Assembly (NCBI RefSeq): GCF_000731095.1
Contig: NZ_JMTZ01000004.1
Location: 18,850 to 82,849 of the forward strand
Source of the DNA: Lysobacter antibioticus
Lineage (GTDB): Bacteria; Pseudomonadota; Gammaproteobacteria; Xanthomonadales; Xanthomonadaceae
Direction of reading: 5' to 3'
Length of the DNA stretch: 64,000 bases
Of this stretch, positions 1 to 9,124 are shown piece after piece (positions within the stretch are counted from its first letter, which is position 1; every line of letters starts with the position of its first letter). Under the pieces are notes generated by a model. The model was given only the letters and a program-made list of their open reading frames with translations. It ran no database searches and had not been told where the DNA came from. Position numbers and translations under genes: made by a program.

Positions 1-294
1 CCGGCATTGATGATGCAGGAGCGGTACGACCTCATTGGCGCCGGGGTCCGGCCAAACCTGCGACCGATAGATATCGCAGGTGGACTGCGCGAAGTTCCCG
101 TATCCGCGGTATGCAAAAAGCATCGCGTTATCCCACAGTTGCCGGAAGAACTCGACCGATTCGGGGGATGGGGCTACCTTCGCCGAGGTCGGCACTGTCG
201 CCGTGGGATACGGCGTTGCCGCCGCTGCGTTGTTCGCGCCCAGCAGTGTTGAGATAGCGAGCGCGCCAGCAAAAGCGATCTTCGTGATGTTCAT
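1..294 (-). CDS. Secreted hypothetical protein, N-terminal part (runs off the window edge)
   Basis: The first 98 codons of a minus-strand gene are visible; the rest lies outside the window. It begins with a clear signal peptide (MNITKIAFAGALAISTLLGA, then an Ala-rich cleavage region near residue 26), so the product is exported. A GGAGCG ribosome site sits 7 bases before the ATG. The mature part has several aromatic residues and two Cys and matches no family I recognise. The 5' leader (CATGGAGCG then ATG) resembles that of the secreted hydrolase starting at 2494. Function is unknown. Confidence 0.7.
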   Translation of the reverse strand, partial: MNITKIAFAGALAISTLLGANNAAAATPYPTATVPTSAKVAPSPESVEFFRQLWDNAMLFAYRGYGNFAQSTCDIYRSQVWPDPGANEVVPLLHHQCR

Positions 295-858
295 AGTTAC
301 GCTCCATGTGATTAAGAACAGCGAGCAATAGACCGCACTGGAGGTGCGACGGCTCCGTTCTTCGTGACGTAGGTCGGACGCCGGAATCCGCGGAACAAGC
401 TTGCGACGACAATTATTTTCCGGGCCTGCGAGCGGCCCGGTTCAAGAACTGCACGCGGAGTCGGTGTGGCGCCGGACGTGGAGATCCACATCGCCTATAC
501 AGACGAACTCGAACTAACGGATCCCCTACCTCCGACGACACGGGTATTCGGTTCTAGGGCCGAGGTCACAGTCGATTGCGAGCCCAGCGCACAAGTCGCG
601 ACCAGGCGATCGCTGCGGGGTGGCCCTCCTTGCAGACGCGGCACAAGGCACCCGTTGGAAGACCCTGCGATGGCCGCTACACGAGGAGGACGCAATCTGA
701 ATCCAGCTCACGCGATCACAGAATGAAGATTCGTGAGCAACATTACGGCCGGCCAGTGCTTCCATCCTGCCAGGCAACGATCGCGACGCGACCGGTCGGC
801 GCTCGCCGATGCCGAGAGAGAGATCGCACCCTCGCCCCCAAAGAAGGAGACAGCCGCC
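295..858. other. Intergenic region without a convincing gene
   Basis: No reading frame here has both protein-like composition and a ribosome site. A 7-bp inverted repeat with a 7-base spacer lies at about 420-440, without a T-run on either side. The stretch must hold the promoter of the minus-strand secreted gene and that of the aegerolysin-like gene at 859, but I could not pick convincing -35/-10 boxes. Confidence 0.5.
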
Positions 859-1260
859 ATGTCGGACTTAACCTCTCGCAAGCAGTCCAAGGACGCCGCA
901 CGCTCGGTAGTCGTGACCCTGCAGAACAACACGCCTTACGACCTGGAACTCAACAGCAATTCGGAGAGCCTGCCGGACGGGAAATGGGACGACTATCCTC
1001 CGACGGTCATCAGGTCCGGAGAAAGAGGCGAGTGGAAGTCCGAGTCCGACCGCTTCGGGACCGGGACGTATGGATCGGTGAGCTACTACATCCTCGACCA
1101 GTCGCGGAACTCGGTATCGGTGAGTTGGGATGATCCCTATAACGGCAGAAATTCCGATGGCGGCGGCGTCAGCGATAACAACCGGTACAAACTCGACATG
1201 CCGGGCTCGATCGACGGCAATAACGCCGAGATGGATTTCACGCTCCGGTACCTCGGCTAG
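859..1260 (+). CDS. Aegerolysin-like beta-sandwich protein
   Basis: A 133-residue protein without a signal peptide. After a short polar N-terminus it shows a pattern like aegerolysins: a VVVTLQNNT first strand, a central GTYGSVSYYI segment, then SVSWDDPYNG and a C-terminal strand ending FTLRYLG. Aegerolysins are about 130-145 residues; they bind membrane lipids and often act with a larger pore-forming partner. The start at 859 is chosen because AAGGAGA lies 8 bases upstream; an in-frame extension exists but lacks a ribosome site. No MACPF-type partner is visible next to it. The family call rests on pattern resemblance only; another small beta-sandwich (actinoporin- or gamma-crystallin-like) is possible. 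Confidence 0.55.
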   Translation: MSDLTSRKQSKDAARSVVVTLQNNTPYDLELNSNSESLPDGKWDDYPPTVIRSGERGEWKSESDRFGTGTYGSVSYYILDQSRNSVSVSWDDPYNGRNSDGGGVSDNNRYKLDMPGSIDGNNAEMDFTLRYLG

Positions 1261-1298
1261 GACACGCAAGCACCCTAGTCGGTTCGATGCGACCGACA

Positions 1299-1333
1299 CC
1301 CCGGGCCAGCGCCATAGCTGCGCTGGCCCGGGG
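1299..1333 (+). terminator. Strong hairpin after the aegerolysin-like gene
   Basis: A perfect 14-bp inverted repeat (1299-1312 with 1320-1333, 7-base loop) lies 39 bases after the stop codon. It has no clear T-tract, so it may act as a terminator or only as an mRNA-stabilising hairpin. It lies between the convergent genes ending at 1260 and 1454. Confidence 0.6.
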
Positions 1334-1453
1334 GGCCGGAACCTAAAGGCGTCCTGGGGGACACAGGGAGCGTGACTCGGTTGCCCCCAGCCTGCGCCCA
1401 GCTATTCGGTGCAATGACTCAACGTTCCGGCCCCAGGCTGGGCCACGGACGCC

Positions 1454-2494
1454 TTAAGGGCTGGACGCGCCGGGGCGGATATACCTCTTGAAGAAGTCGA
1501 CATAGCCGGCGTATGCCGCTATCGGGTCGCCTTCATAGCGTGTGTCCGCATCGTAGGTGCAGTGGGCGCTGCTGCCGAACGCTTTCGCGTACGCGCGACA
1601 AAGCGCTGGTCCGAAATCCGGGTAGTGGATCGGATCGCGCTTGCTCATTTCCTCCAGCGACAACAGCCGCCCCACCTCCGGACTGTCGTAGATCAAGCGG
1701 ACCGGAGGATCCGCCTTGACGCCTGCGTTGACGCTGCCTATCGCGCTGCCGAATTGGACGTGCTTCGGGTGCTGCTGATTGAACGCGGCGATGAACTTGG
1801 CCCGATCGCCTGCAATCAAGAACCGATTGGCGAATTCCGCACCAGAATATGTCGTCTGCGCGTTCACCGCATAGACCGCGTTCACTCGCGTGGATTGACG
1901 CGCGACCGGGTCCGGGCTGTCGGGATCGCGCATGTCGTCCTGCAGCGCCGTCCACACCGCCAAGCTCCCACGCGACTGCCCGACGAAGAACACGTTGCGT
2001 TTGTCGATATTCAACGCATCGGCGTTGGCGCGAATGAACTGCAGCGCATAGGCGAGATCGTAATGCGGAACGCGCGGATCGGTATCGCTGTTCGGCAGCG
2101 CATCGTTGGTCACCGGATGCCGGAACTCGACAGACGCGAACGAGAAGCCCGCCCGCAGCGCCGGGACGATCAGCGCCTGATACATCGGCGAGTCTTCCGC
2201 CAGCGCCTTGCTCATCCCGTTCGGATGCGCCCAGACGATCAACGGTGTCGGCGTTGTCGAGGGCGTCCGGTAGAAGTCGAACTCCTGCTCCAGCGCTCGC
2301 CCTCCCAGCGTCGGCTCCGTCCAGACCTCCGCCCCGTAGCAAAGCCCCGGTCCCTTCGCGCCCATCGGTAATTTCGTCGGTACGCACGCGCTGGCACCGG
2401 TGGCAAATAAGGCCAACGCCGCCCCGGCGCACACCAGGCCCGCCCACAGGCGCGACTTCGTATTACGCCTCGTTGCTTCCTTTTCCAGAATCAT
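1454..2494 (-). CDS. Secreted alpha/beta-hydrolase (esterase/lipase-like)
   Basis: A 346-residue exported hydrolase. The N-terminus has a basic stretch then a hydrophobic signal (LWAGLVCAGAALALFATGASA). The body shows an oxyanion-side segment (LIVWAHPNGMS) and the nucleophile elbow GQSRG in FFVGQSRGSLA, the GxSxG motif of serine esterases. An acidic member and a His are available near the C-terminus. The longest frame starts 53 codons further upstream, but MILEKEATRR at 2494 is preceded by GGAGCG at good spacing and directly precedes the signal, so I use it. It lies 135 bases downstream of the PuuD-like gene on the same strand. The substrate cannot be told from sequence. Confidence 0.75.
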   Translation of the reverse strand: MILEKEATRRNTKSRLWAGLVCAGAALALFATGASACVPTKLPMGAKGPGLCYGAEVWTEPTLGGRALEQEFDFYRTPSTTPTPLIVWAHPNGMSKALAEDSPMYQALIVPALRAGFSFASVEFRHPVTNDALPNSDTDPRVPHYDLAYALQFIRANADALNIDKRNVFFVGQSRGSLAVWTALQDDMRDPDSPDPVARQSTRVNAVYAVNAQTTYSGAEFANRFLIAGDRAKFIAAFNQQHPKHVQFGSAIGSVNAGVKADPPVRLIYDSPEVGRLLSLEEMSKRDPIHYPDFGPALCRAYAKAFGSSAHCTYDADTRYEGDPIAAYAGYVDFFKRYIRPGASSP

Positions 2495-2628
2495 CGTTTC
2501 GCTCCATGATTGATCGCCGGCGCGCGGGACGCGGCCGACGTCGCATCCAACGCGCCACCAAGCGAACGGTTGACGTGGCCTATCCGGCCACGCGGAGCCC
2601 GACGCCGCGCGGGCCGTAGTGCGAGAGC

Positions 2629-3837
2629 TCATTGCCCATGACGGATCGCCCATTCTGTCAGCGCCCTACGCTCGCTCGGCAGCATGTCCGTGGCATTCCC
2701 GGGCGGCATGCGCTCGCTTCCCACCGCTATCGCGATCTGACCGGCGTAACGAGGCAAGTTATCGGGAGTAAAGACGATCCCGCGAGGCGGCGAGGCCATG
2801 CCCGGAAAACTGGGTTGCGCAGCGTGGCAGGCCGCGTACCGGCGCAGAACGATCTCTTCTGCGTGCAATGGGCGCTTATCGGTTGCGGCACTATGCGCAC
2901 GGGCCTCGACGCGAACTCGATCGAACCCGTGCCGGGCCGATGCAAGCCAGCCAACTCCCAAGCCCAGGGTCAGCACCGCACCAGCGGTGATCCAGCGAAA
3001 TCGCGCCGGCATCACGCCGCCGTTCTTGTGCGTCGCTTCCAGTATCCGACGCGAGATCACGCTGAGGACGAGGACCGTGGCGATCGTGAGAAATGCGTGG
3101 CCATTGGCCCGCACGATGGCCCCCATATGGCTGGACAGCATCAGGAAAACCACCGCCGGCAGGAGGAACGAATGATAATTACGCCGATCCCAGAGTTGCT
3201 TCTTTACCGGATCGGGACGCTCGCCCCTGATCAGGGCGTCCACAGCTTCGCGCGTCGCCGGGTGGAGGTACCACAGAATATTGGCGGTGATGGTCACACC
3301 CAACATCGCGCCGACCTGGATCATGGCGCCCTGCTGCGAGAACAAACTGGCGTATGCGTAGACCCAGGCCAGGACATGGATCGCGCAAGAAAGAATGTAG
3401 GTGCGCCGATAACGAAGGGGAATGCGGTTGATGGCCTCGTTGATCAACGGGGCGCCCAACAACCCCAACAACGAGAAAGCGACGGCCGCTCGCCCCGACA
3501 TGGAAAGAACACCGGGATCGATCAGATAGACTTGCGGCTGGCGGTAATAGATGAGGCCGAGTAACACCAGGCCCGTCATGAACAGCCAGCGGATCTGATT
3601 GAACGACCAGACCAGGCCTTCGAGCTCCGAAGCCGTCGGCGCGGCCACTTTCGCGGTCCGCCAAAAACCCAGGCTGTGAGTATCCCAAACCTCCAACTCG
3701 GCTTGCGGACCGATCAGTGGACGAGCCCGGAATGCCAGGCGCCTAAGCCACAAGCCGAACCCCATCCATGCCACCGCAGCAAGCACATGCAACCAGCGGG
3801 CTATGTCGGCAGCGAAATCGAGCAAGGCGTCCACCAT
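2629..3837 (-). CDS. PuuD-like membrane protein with cytochrome c domain lacking the first heme cysteine
   Basis: A 402-residue homologue of urate hydroxylase PuuD. The N-terminal half has about eight membrane helices with family hallmarks: RWLHVLAAVAWMG, GAMLGVTITANILW and a HSFLLPAVVFLMLSSH segment. A C-terminal cytochrome c domain follows, with AAQPSFPGMASPPRG and the Met-ligand region RMPPGN. The heme motif reads YAACH (Tyr334, Cys337, His338): the first Cys codon is TAC where the paralogue at 15487-16767 has TGC. A GTG or ATG start near 3837-3840 follows AAGGAGAT. PuuD in other bacteria oxidises urate in the inner membrane and passes electrons to its own cytochrome domain. Whether this copy still binds heme is open; it could use a single thioether bond or be inactive. 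Confidence 0.8.
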   Translation of the reverse strand: MVDALLDFAADIARWLHVLAAVAWMGFGLWLRRLAFRARPLIGPQAELEVWDTHSLGFWRTAKVAAPTASELEGLVWSFNQIRWLFMTGLVLLGLIYYRQPQVYLIDPGVLSMSGRAAVAFSLLGLLGAPLINEAINRIPLRYRRTYILSCAIHVLAWVYAYASLFSQQGAMIQVGAMLGVTITANILWYLHPATREAVDALIRGERPDPVKKQLWDRRNYHSFLLPAVVFLMLSSHMGAIVRANGHAFLTIATVLVLSVISRRILEATHKNGGVMPARFRWITAGAVLTLGLGVGWLASARHGFDRVRVEARAHSAATDKRPLHAEEIVLRRYAACHAAQPSFPGMASPPRGIVFTPDNLPRYAGQIAIAVGSERMPPGNATDMLPSERRALTEWAIRHGQ

Positions 3838-4515
3838 CACGAGATCTCCTTCAACCCTGTCTCGATAATCGAGCGCTTCCTGGTCCCTGCTCCTATCGCT
3901 GCAAAACGCTACTGCCGAACAGCGCGGCGTTTCACTCACGCACTCTCACTGCACGCATTCTCGCTACCCCCTACAAATGGGGTCGTCGCACAGAATCGCC
4001 ATTTAAAGCATCCGCACAGGTGCCTTGAACTTTGGCCAAGAATCGGTTGCCTGGATTGGGTCGGCCACCTGGCAAGTTGAGATACTTATCGCCAATGAAA
4101 TCCGATGCGGTGCAGCGGCGATTGTTCTCAGGCGTTCGCCGGATCTCACCCACACACATATATCGGCGTCTGATCATTGACCCATAGCCCCGCTTGATCC
4201 TCCGCTGCAGGATCGGATGTAACCGCGAGTGCAATCACCGGTCGCCCTCGCCGCTCATGTGCAAGTCTTTGCACAGATTGCTTCATGGCCGCAATCGCAA
4301 TCGAGAAGACGAGCGTTCGCACGCGAAACATCTCCTTCCGCAAGTGTGATTGATCCCGCGTTTATCTGTGATTGTCATCGGTGTCTTGGTCTTCTATTCG
4401 CGCACACCCTCCCGAAGTATGGATTCAGATCGTGCCACCCGATCTTTCCAGCACTGCGCGGCCAATCCAATCGCCGCGTTACTAACTACATAAAACAAAC
4501 TCTAGGGGAGTGAAT
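3838..4515. promoter_or_regulatory. Divergent intergenic region between the PuuD-like gene and the subtilase
   Basis: About 680 bases separate the divergently transcribed genes. I see no convincing gene inside. The 150 bases before the protease are AT-richer than the surroundings and should carry its promoter. The protease ribosome site GGGGAG lies at 4505-4510. Confidence 0.4.
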
Positions 4516-6738
4516 ATGAATAGTGCATTCAAGCGACATCCGCGCATTTGCGCGCTTTCGGCGGCGGTAGCGCTGTGCGTCTCCGGCATCGCCGGCGCGC
4601 AGCTGCCGGAAAACCGGCCGGAAGGAGGAGATCCCAACCGTGTGTGGGTCCGCTTCCAACCGGGCCAGAAGGCCCAGGTCAAGACGCAGATCCAGCAGAC
4701 CGTGAGCGCGGTGCGCGCGGAGACGGCCAGCATGGCGCGAGCCGCTGGCGCGGCCGCGCCGAGCATTTCCAACGGCAAGACGCATTACGAATTCGACCAT
4801 CTCAACGCGATGGTGGTGTCGCTGCCCGAGCAGGTTCTGCGCAAGCTGCGCAGCAACCCGAACCTGGTGGTGGAGCGCGACGTACCGCGATACCCGATGG
4901 CGGAGTACCTGCCCTACGGCATTCCGCAAGTGCAGGCGCCCGATACTGTCGCCAGCGGCGCCGACGGCAACGGCGTCAAAGTCTGCGTGATCGACTCCGG
5001 CTTGCGCGCCAGCCACGAGGACTTCGCCGGCATTACCGTCAGTGGATATGCCAGCACGGGCCAGACCTGGAACACCGACACCTGCGGCCACGGCACCCAT
5101 GTGGCCGGCACCATCGCCGCGGTCGGCAACAACGGCAAAGGCGTGATCGGCGTCAGCCCGGGCAAAGTCTCCCTGCACATCGTCAAGTACTTCGACGGCC
5201 CCAGCTGCGGTTTCAGCTACGCCTCCGACCTGGTCAACGCGGCCAACCGCTGCGCCCAGGCCGGCGCCAAGGTCATCAACATGAGCCTGGGCGGCGGCCT
5301 GCCCAGCAGCAACGAGAGCACGGCGTTCACCAATCTGTTCAACCAGGGCATCGTGTCGGTAGCCGCCGCCGGTAACTCCGGCAACACCACCAAGAGCTAT
5401 CCGGCCTCCTATCCCGATGTAATCTCGGTCGCGGCGATCGACGCCAACAAGGCCAAGGCCTCGTTCTCGCAGTACAACGATGCGGTGGATATCGCCGCGC
5501 CGGGCTCCGATATTTCGAGCACCTATCCCAAGATCGGCCAGCCCGTCACCGTCGGCAGCCAAAGCTTCGACAGCCTGCCGATGGTGGGTTCGGCCTCGGC
5601 GGCCGCAAGCGGCGCCCTGATCGATGGCGGACGTTGCGCCGCGGCCGGCGCCTGGAGCGGAAAGATCGTGTTGTGCGAGCGTGGCGACAACACGACGTCC
5701 GACAAGGTGAACTTCGTCAAGAGCGGCGGCGGTCGCGGCATCATTCTGTACAACAACGTCTCCGACCCCTTCCCCTACAACACCGGCCTTCCCGGTGGGG
5801 CCACCACCACCCTCAGCGCCGTCGCCGTCAGTCAGGGCAGCGGGCAAGCGCTGCGCGGCTTGGTCGGCCAGACCGCCTCCATCACCCCCAGCTACACCTT
5901 CGACGTCAACGCCTATGCCGTGCTGAGCGGCACCTCGATGGCGAGCCCGCACGTCGCAGGCGTTGCTGCGTTGTTGTTCAGCGCCAAGCCCAGCGCGACC
6001 GCCACGGAAGTGCGCAATGCGCTGACGAGCAGCGCACTCGACCTCGGCACGGCCGGCCGCGACAACGAGTACGGCTTCGGCATGGTGCGCGCGTTCGAAG
6101 CGGTGGACGCTTTGATCGGCGGCAGCCCGGGCAACCAGGCGCCTGTGGCGAACTTCAGCTCCGCCGTCAGCGGCCTGACGGCGACCTTCACCGACAGCTC
6201 GACCGACAGCGACGGCAGCATCGCCTCGCGCAGCTGGAACTTCGGCGACGGCACCGCGGCCTCCACCGCCACCAATCCCAGCCACACGTATACGGCAGCC
6301 GGCACTTATAACGTCAGCCTGACCGTCACCGACAACGCCGGCGCCACTCACACCAAGACCGCCTCGGTCACGGTGGCGGCCCCGGGCGGCGGCGTGCAGA
6401 CCTACACCAACGACGCCGACTATGCGATCAAGGACAACACCACGATCGAAAGCCCGATCACGGTGGCCGGACGCACGGGCAACGCCCCCAGCAACGCGCT
6501 GGTTACGGTGGCGATCGACCACAGCTTCCGCGGCGACCTGCGCGTCGACCTGGTCGCGCCGGACGGCTCGCTCTATTCCATCAAGGGCTTCAATGCCAAC
6601 GACAGCGCCGACGATGTTCGCGGCACCAAGACGTTCAGCCTGACCACCGAAGGCTTGAACGGCACCTGGAAGCTGCGCGTGCAGGACAACGCGACCAACG
6701 ACATCGGCACGCTCGAAAGCTGGAGCATCAAGTTCTGA
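4516..6738 (+). CDS. Secreted subtilisin-like (S8) protease with PA, PKD and P domains
   Basis: A 740-residue extracellular serine protease. In order: a signal peptide ending near GIAGAQ, an I9-type inhibitor propeptide (about residues 35-130), and the S8 catalytic domain with Asp160 (VIDSG), His192 (GHGTHVAG) and Ser474 (GTSMASPH). A protease-associated (PA) insert separates His and Ser (GKIVLCERG region). Then come a PKD domain (NQAPVANF to the ASVTV strand) and a C-terminal proprotein-convertase P domain (DHSFRGDLRVDLVAPDG). All catalytic residues are present. GGGGAG lies 5 bases before the ATG at 4516; a GTG two codons upstream overlaps that ribosome site and is less likely. Such multi-domain subtilases are typical of Lysobacter and serve in degrading prey and environmental protein. 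A strong terminator follows. Confidence 0.95.
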   Translation: MNSAFKRHPRICALSAAVALCVSGIAGAQLPENRPEGGDPNRVWVRFQPGQKAQVKTQIQQTVSAVRAETASMARAAGAAAPSISNGKTHYEFDHLNAMVVSLPEQVLRKLRSNPNLVVERDVPRYPMAEYLPYGIPQVQAPDTVASGADGNGVKVCVIDSGLRASHEDFAGITVSGYASTGQTWNTDTCGHGTHVAGTIAAVGNNGKGVIGVSPGKVSLHIVKYFDGPSCGFSYASDLVNAANRCAQAGAKVINMSLGGGLPSSNESTAFTNLFNQGIVSVAAAGNSGNTTKSYPASYPDVISVAAIDANKAKASFSQYNDAVDIAAPGSDISSTYPKIGQPVTVGSQSFDSLPMVGSASAAASGALIDGGRCAAAGAWSGKIVLCERGDNTTSDKVNFVKSGGGRGIILYNNVSDPFPYNTGLPGGATTTLSAVAVSQGSGQALRGLVGQTASITPSYTFDVNAYAVLSGTSMASPHVAGVAALLFSAKPSATATEVRNALTSSALDLGTAGRDNEYGFGMVRAFEAVDALIGGSPGNQAPVANFSSAVSGLTATFTDSSTDSDGSIASRSWNFGDGTAASTATNPSHTYTAAGTYNVSLTVTDNAGATHTKTASVTVAAPGGGVQTYTNDADYAIKDNTTIESPITVAGRTGNAPSNALVTVAIDHSFRGDLRVDLVAPDGSLYSIKGFNANDSADDVRGTKTFSLTTEGLNGTWKLRVQDNATNDIGTLESWSIKF

Positions 6739-6800
6739 TGAAGGCAGCCGACAGGAATCGTGAAGCGATTCCATCACTGCGCTTGCAGATGAGGTAAAGG

Positions 6801-6828
6801 ACCCCGGCTTCGGCCGGGGTTTCTTTTT
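6801..6828 (+). terminator. Rho-independent terminator of the subtilase gene
   Basis: An 8-bp GC-rich stem (ACCCCGGC with GCCGGGGT) closed by a TTCG tetraloop is followed by TTCTTTTT, 62 bases after the protease stop codon. This is a textbook intrinsic terminator. Confidence 0.9.
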
Positions 6829-6970
6829 GAAAAGTTCGAAGGTGAAGGCGTAGCCATGCGACGGAACACCTTAGTCGGTCCGGACAGCCAGCACAGATTC
6901 ACTGTCATTGCCGTTCCATATGGGCGACGAGTCGCTGCTGACACAACCCCTGCGCCGCGACCCAAATCCT

Positions 6971-7810
6971 TCACTGAAACGCCAACGTAAGGACTCGCAA
7001 TGCATCGCGCGTTCGCCGGTCGCTGAGGTTGCTATAGAGCATCACGTCCTGCGAGCGAATCGGCGGCAGCGACAGGAGTCCGCCGACGTCGACCGTGCCC
7101 GGCGGCGCGGCGCGCCGCGCCAGCAGCGCCACCGCAAGGCCGGCGACGGCGGCGGCCCCCAGGATCGCGGCGCCCTTGCCGACGAAGACTTCGCGCCATG
7201 CAACGCCGGCCCGGTCGAGCGCACGCACCGCCTCGATGCGGATGCGGCACGACTCGCCTTGCGTCGCCAGCGGCAATGGCTGACCGGCGCGCGGCTCCCA
7301 GCCGGCCGCCGCGAACCACGAAAAGGGCTCCGCGAAAACGATCTTGCCGCGCTTGCCGCGATCCTCGGGGCGCAGCACCAACACGGCGTCCAGTTCCCCG
7401 CGCTCCTGGCCTTGCATGAGTTCTTTGGTGCCGCCGATGCGCATCTCGACCAGCAGGTTCGGATCGTGGTCGCGTATCTGCCGCAGCAGAAACGGGAGTT
7501 CGCTGCCGACCAGTTGCTGGTTGATGCCGATCGCCAACCGACGCTGCTCGGTCTCGAAGGCGGCGGCCGCGCGGTCGTGTGACGACACCAGTTCGCGCGC
7601 CACACCGAGAAAGGCCAGACCCTCGACCGACAGGCGAACGTGCCGCGGCGTGCGTTCCAATAAGCGGCGGCCGAGTTGCCCTTCCAAACGCTGCAGCTTG
7701 AGGCTGACCGCGGACTGGGTGGTGCCCAGCACGTCGGCCGCGCGGGTGAAGCTCTGCAAGTCGGCCGCCAGCAGGAAAGCCCTGACCGCGTCCACGTCCA
7801 TCGCTTTCAT
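6971..7810 (-). CDS. LysR-family transcriptional regulator
   Basis: A 279-residue LysR-type regulator. The N-terminal winged HTH is clear: FLLAADLQSFTRAADVLGTT, then QSAVSLKLQRLEGQLGRRLL. An effector-binding domain follows; it is slightly short and ends in an unusual hydrophobic Ala-rich stretch (about residues 210-235). The gene is divergent from the lipocalin-like gene at 7921 with a 110-base shared region, the usual layout for a LysR regulator and its target. The inducer is unknown. The ATG at 7810 has no strong ribosome site, and an ATG three codons in is equally possible. Confidence 0.9.
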   Translation of the reverse strand: MKAMDVDAVRAFLLAADLQSFTRAADVLGTTQSAVSLKLQRLEGQLGRRLLERTPRHVRLSVEGLAFLGVARELVSSHDRAAAAFETEQRRLAIGINQQLVGSELPFLLRQIRDHDPNLLVEMRIGGTKELMQGQERGELDAVLVLRPEDRGKRGKIVFAEPFSWFAAAGWEPRAGQPLPLATQGESCRIRIEAVRALDRAGVAWREVFVGKGAAILGAAAVAGLAVALLARRAAPPGTVDVGGLLSLPPIRSQDVMLYSNLSDRRTRDALRVLTLAFQ

Positions 7811-7920
7811 CTGTAAGGATTCGATTTTGAAATGCCAGATATCTTTGTAAATGCATTTTTCATATCGATCAAGCGGCTTAGGATGGGCCGGTCGATCTCA
7901 ACCCATAAGGACTTATCGCG
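7811..7920. promoter_or_regulatory. Divergent LysR/lipocalin control region
   Basis: This AT-rich 110-base stretch lies between the LysR gene and its likely target. ATAT elements flank a region at about 7837-7865 that contains T-N11-A arrangements of the sort LysR proteins bind. The site itself is inferred. Confidence 0.45.
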
Positions 7921-8415
7921 ATGAAACCATTGACCGGCGCATTCCTCGCAATGCTGGCGGGGCTGGCCGCGCGCGACGCGCCAATGCCGACGAACGTCTT
8001 CCCATTGCAAGGCACCTGGACACTGGTCGCCGCGGACAAGCTGTTGCCGGATGGGAAGACGACGCGGGACTACGGCGAGAGCCCCAAGGGCAGGCTCGTC
8101 GTCGATACCAAGGGGCGGTATTCGCTGCAGATCTTCAAGTCCGAACGCCTGCATTTCGCCAGCGACAGCAAGGCCGACGGCAGCGTCGACGAATTCAAGT
8201 CCGCGGTCATGGGCAGCAGCACTCATTACGGCACGATGGCGATCGACGATCGGGCGGGGTTGCTGGCGTTCTCGATCGAAGGCTCGTCCTTCCCCAACTG
8301 GGAAGGCACGACGCAGAAGCGCCAATACAAGTTGGACGGCGCGGAACTGCGTTACAAGGTGCCGCCGCGGGCGGATGGGAGTATCCCGGTGTCGGTGTGG
8401 CGCCGGCTCGATTAA
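7921..8415 (+). CDS. Lipocalin-like domain protein
   Basis: A 164-residue protein with a short hydrophobic N-terminus (LTGAFLAMLAGLAA), then a lipocalin-like barrel. The opening strand FPLQGTWTLVAADKLLPDG is the family signature, and GRLVVDTKGRYSLQIF and a final LRYKVPP strand fit the Lipocalin_5 type of bacterial proteins. It probably acts in the periplasm or outside and may bind a small hydrophobic ligand. It is likely controlled by the divergent LysR regulator and may share a transcript with the tautomerase-like gene at 8480. Confidence 0.7.
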   Translation: MKPLTGAFLAMLAGLAARDAPMPTNVFPLQGTWTLVAADKLLPDGKTTRDYGESPKGRLVVDTKGRYSLQIFKSERLHFASDSKADGSVDEFKSAVMGSSTHYGTMAIDDRAGLLAFSIEGSSFPNWEGTTQKRQYKLDGAELRYKVPPRADGSIPVSVWRRLD

Positions 8416-8479
8416 GCCCTGCCCGCCTCGTTCTGAGGCGATCGCGCCCTCGATTCACCCTTTAGCCGATGGAACCCTC

Positions 8480-8824
8480 ATGCCGCACTTCGTAGTCGAT
8501 TGTTCTCAGGGAATACTTCAGATCCACGACGAAGAATCGATCATCGCTCGGCTGCATCGAGTGGCGAGCTCTTCGGGATTGTTCGAGGAAGCGGACATCA
8601 AGGTCCGCGTACGCCCTTTCGGAATTCATGCCGTCGGTGGCGGGCGGGAAGATTTCATTCACACCTTCGCCTGGATCATGCAGGGACGCAGTGTCGAGCA
8701 ACGCGCTGCCCTGTCGAAGGCTATCGTCAGCGAGCTGGCCGAGATGTTCCCCCAGCTTCCTCGTATTGCCACGAACATCGCCGAGTTCGAGCAGGCGACC
8801 TACTTCAATCGCGCAATGATGTGA
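8480..8824 (+). CDS. 5-carboxymethyl-2-hydroxymuconate isomerase (CHMI)-like tautomerase
   Basis: A 114-residue protein starting MPHFVVDCS, the start typical of the CHMI/HpaF family in which Pro1 becomes the catalytic base after removal of Met. Other matches are the RVRPFGIHAVGGG turn, FIHTFAWIMQGRS and the final helix. CHMI isomerises a homoprotocatechuate ring-cleavage product; no other homoprotocatechuate genes are here, so a different tautomerase substrate is possible. It lies 64 bases after the lipocalin-like gene on the same strand. The start at 8480 is required by the MPHF signature, although the frame is open further upstream. Confidence 0.75.
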   Translation: MPHFVVDCSQGILQIHDEESIIARLHRVASSSGLFEEADIKVRVRPFGIHAVGGGREDFIHTFAWIMQGRSVEQRAALSKAIVSELAEMFPQLPRIATNIAEFEQATYFNRAMM

Positions 8825-8869
8825 CTGAGCGGTCAGTCTCTGTTGTGGCTGGATTTAGGGATCCGCACC

Positions 8870-8929
8870 GATTGATGGATATACCACCGGGCCGCGAAGC
8901 GGATTCGGCCTGAACGAATTGTTAGACGG
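8870..8929 (-). repeat. attC-like recombination site 1 (degenerate end of cassette cluster)
   Basis: Read on the minus strand from 8929, it begins with the R''-like core TCTAAC followed by AATTCGTTCAGGCCG and a hairpin tip CCGCTTCGCGG, as in integron attC sites of the aadA type. The second half is poorly conserved, without a clear GTTRRRY core, so it looks eroded. It closes the cassette that holds the 48-codon gene. Confidence 0.55.
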
Positions 8930-9124
8930 CCGCTCCTGCTTACTCGCATGCAAGGCTACGGCGGGATTAGCCATTAGTCGTCAATGCCGTCCAAATCATC
9001 CCATGCATCCTTTGAGCCGCGCGAGCCAAGCAGCCTCATCTGCCGCGTCCAACCTGCCTGGACTCCTCAATTGCACTGCAGCCGCCGTACACAGGGCTGC
9101 GGATCCGAGCGCCAGCCAAAAGAT

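Noticed and set aside
4486..6777. A 763-codon minus-strand frame opposite the subtilase gene
   Set aside because: It mirrors the codon structure of the protease, has low-complexity Ala/Gly/Arg/Val composition and no ribosome site. It is a GC-driven shadow.
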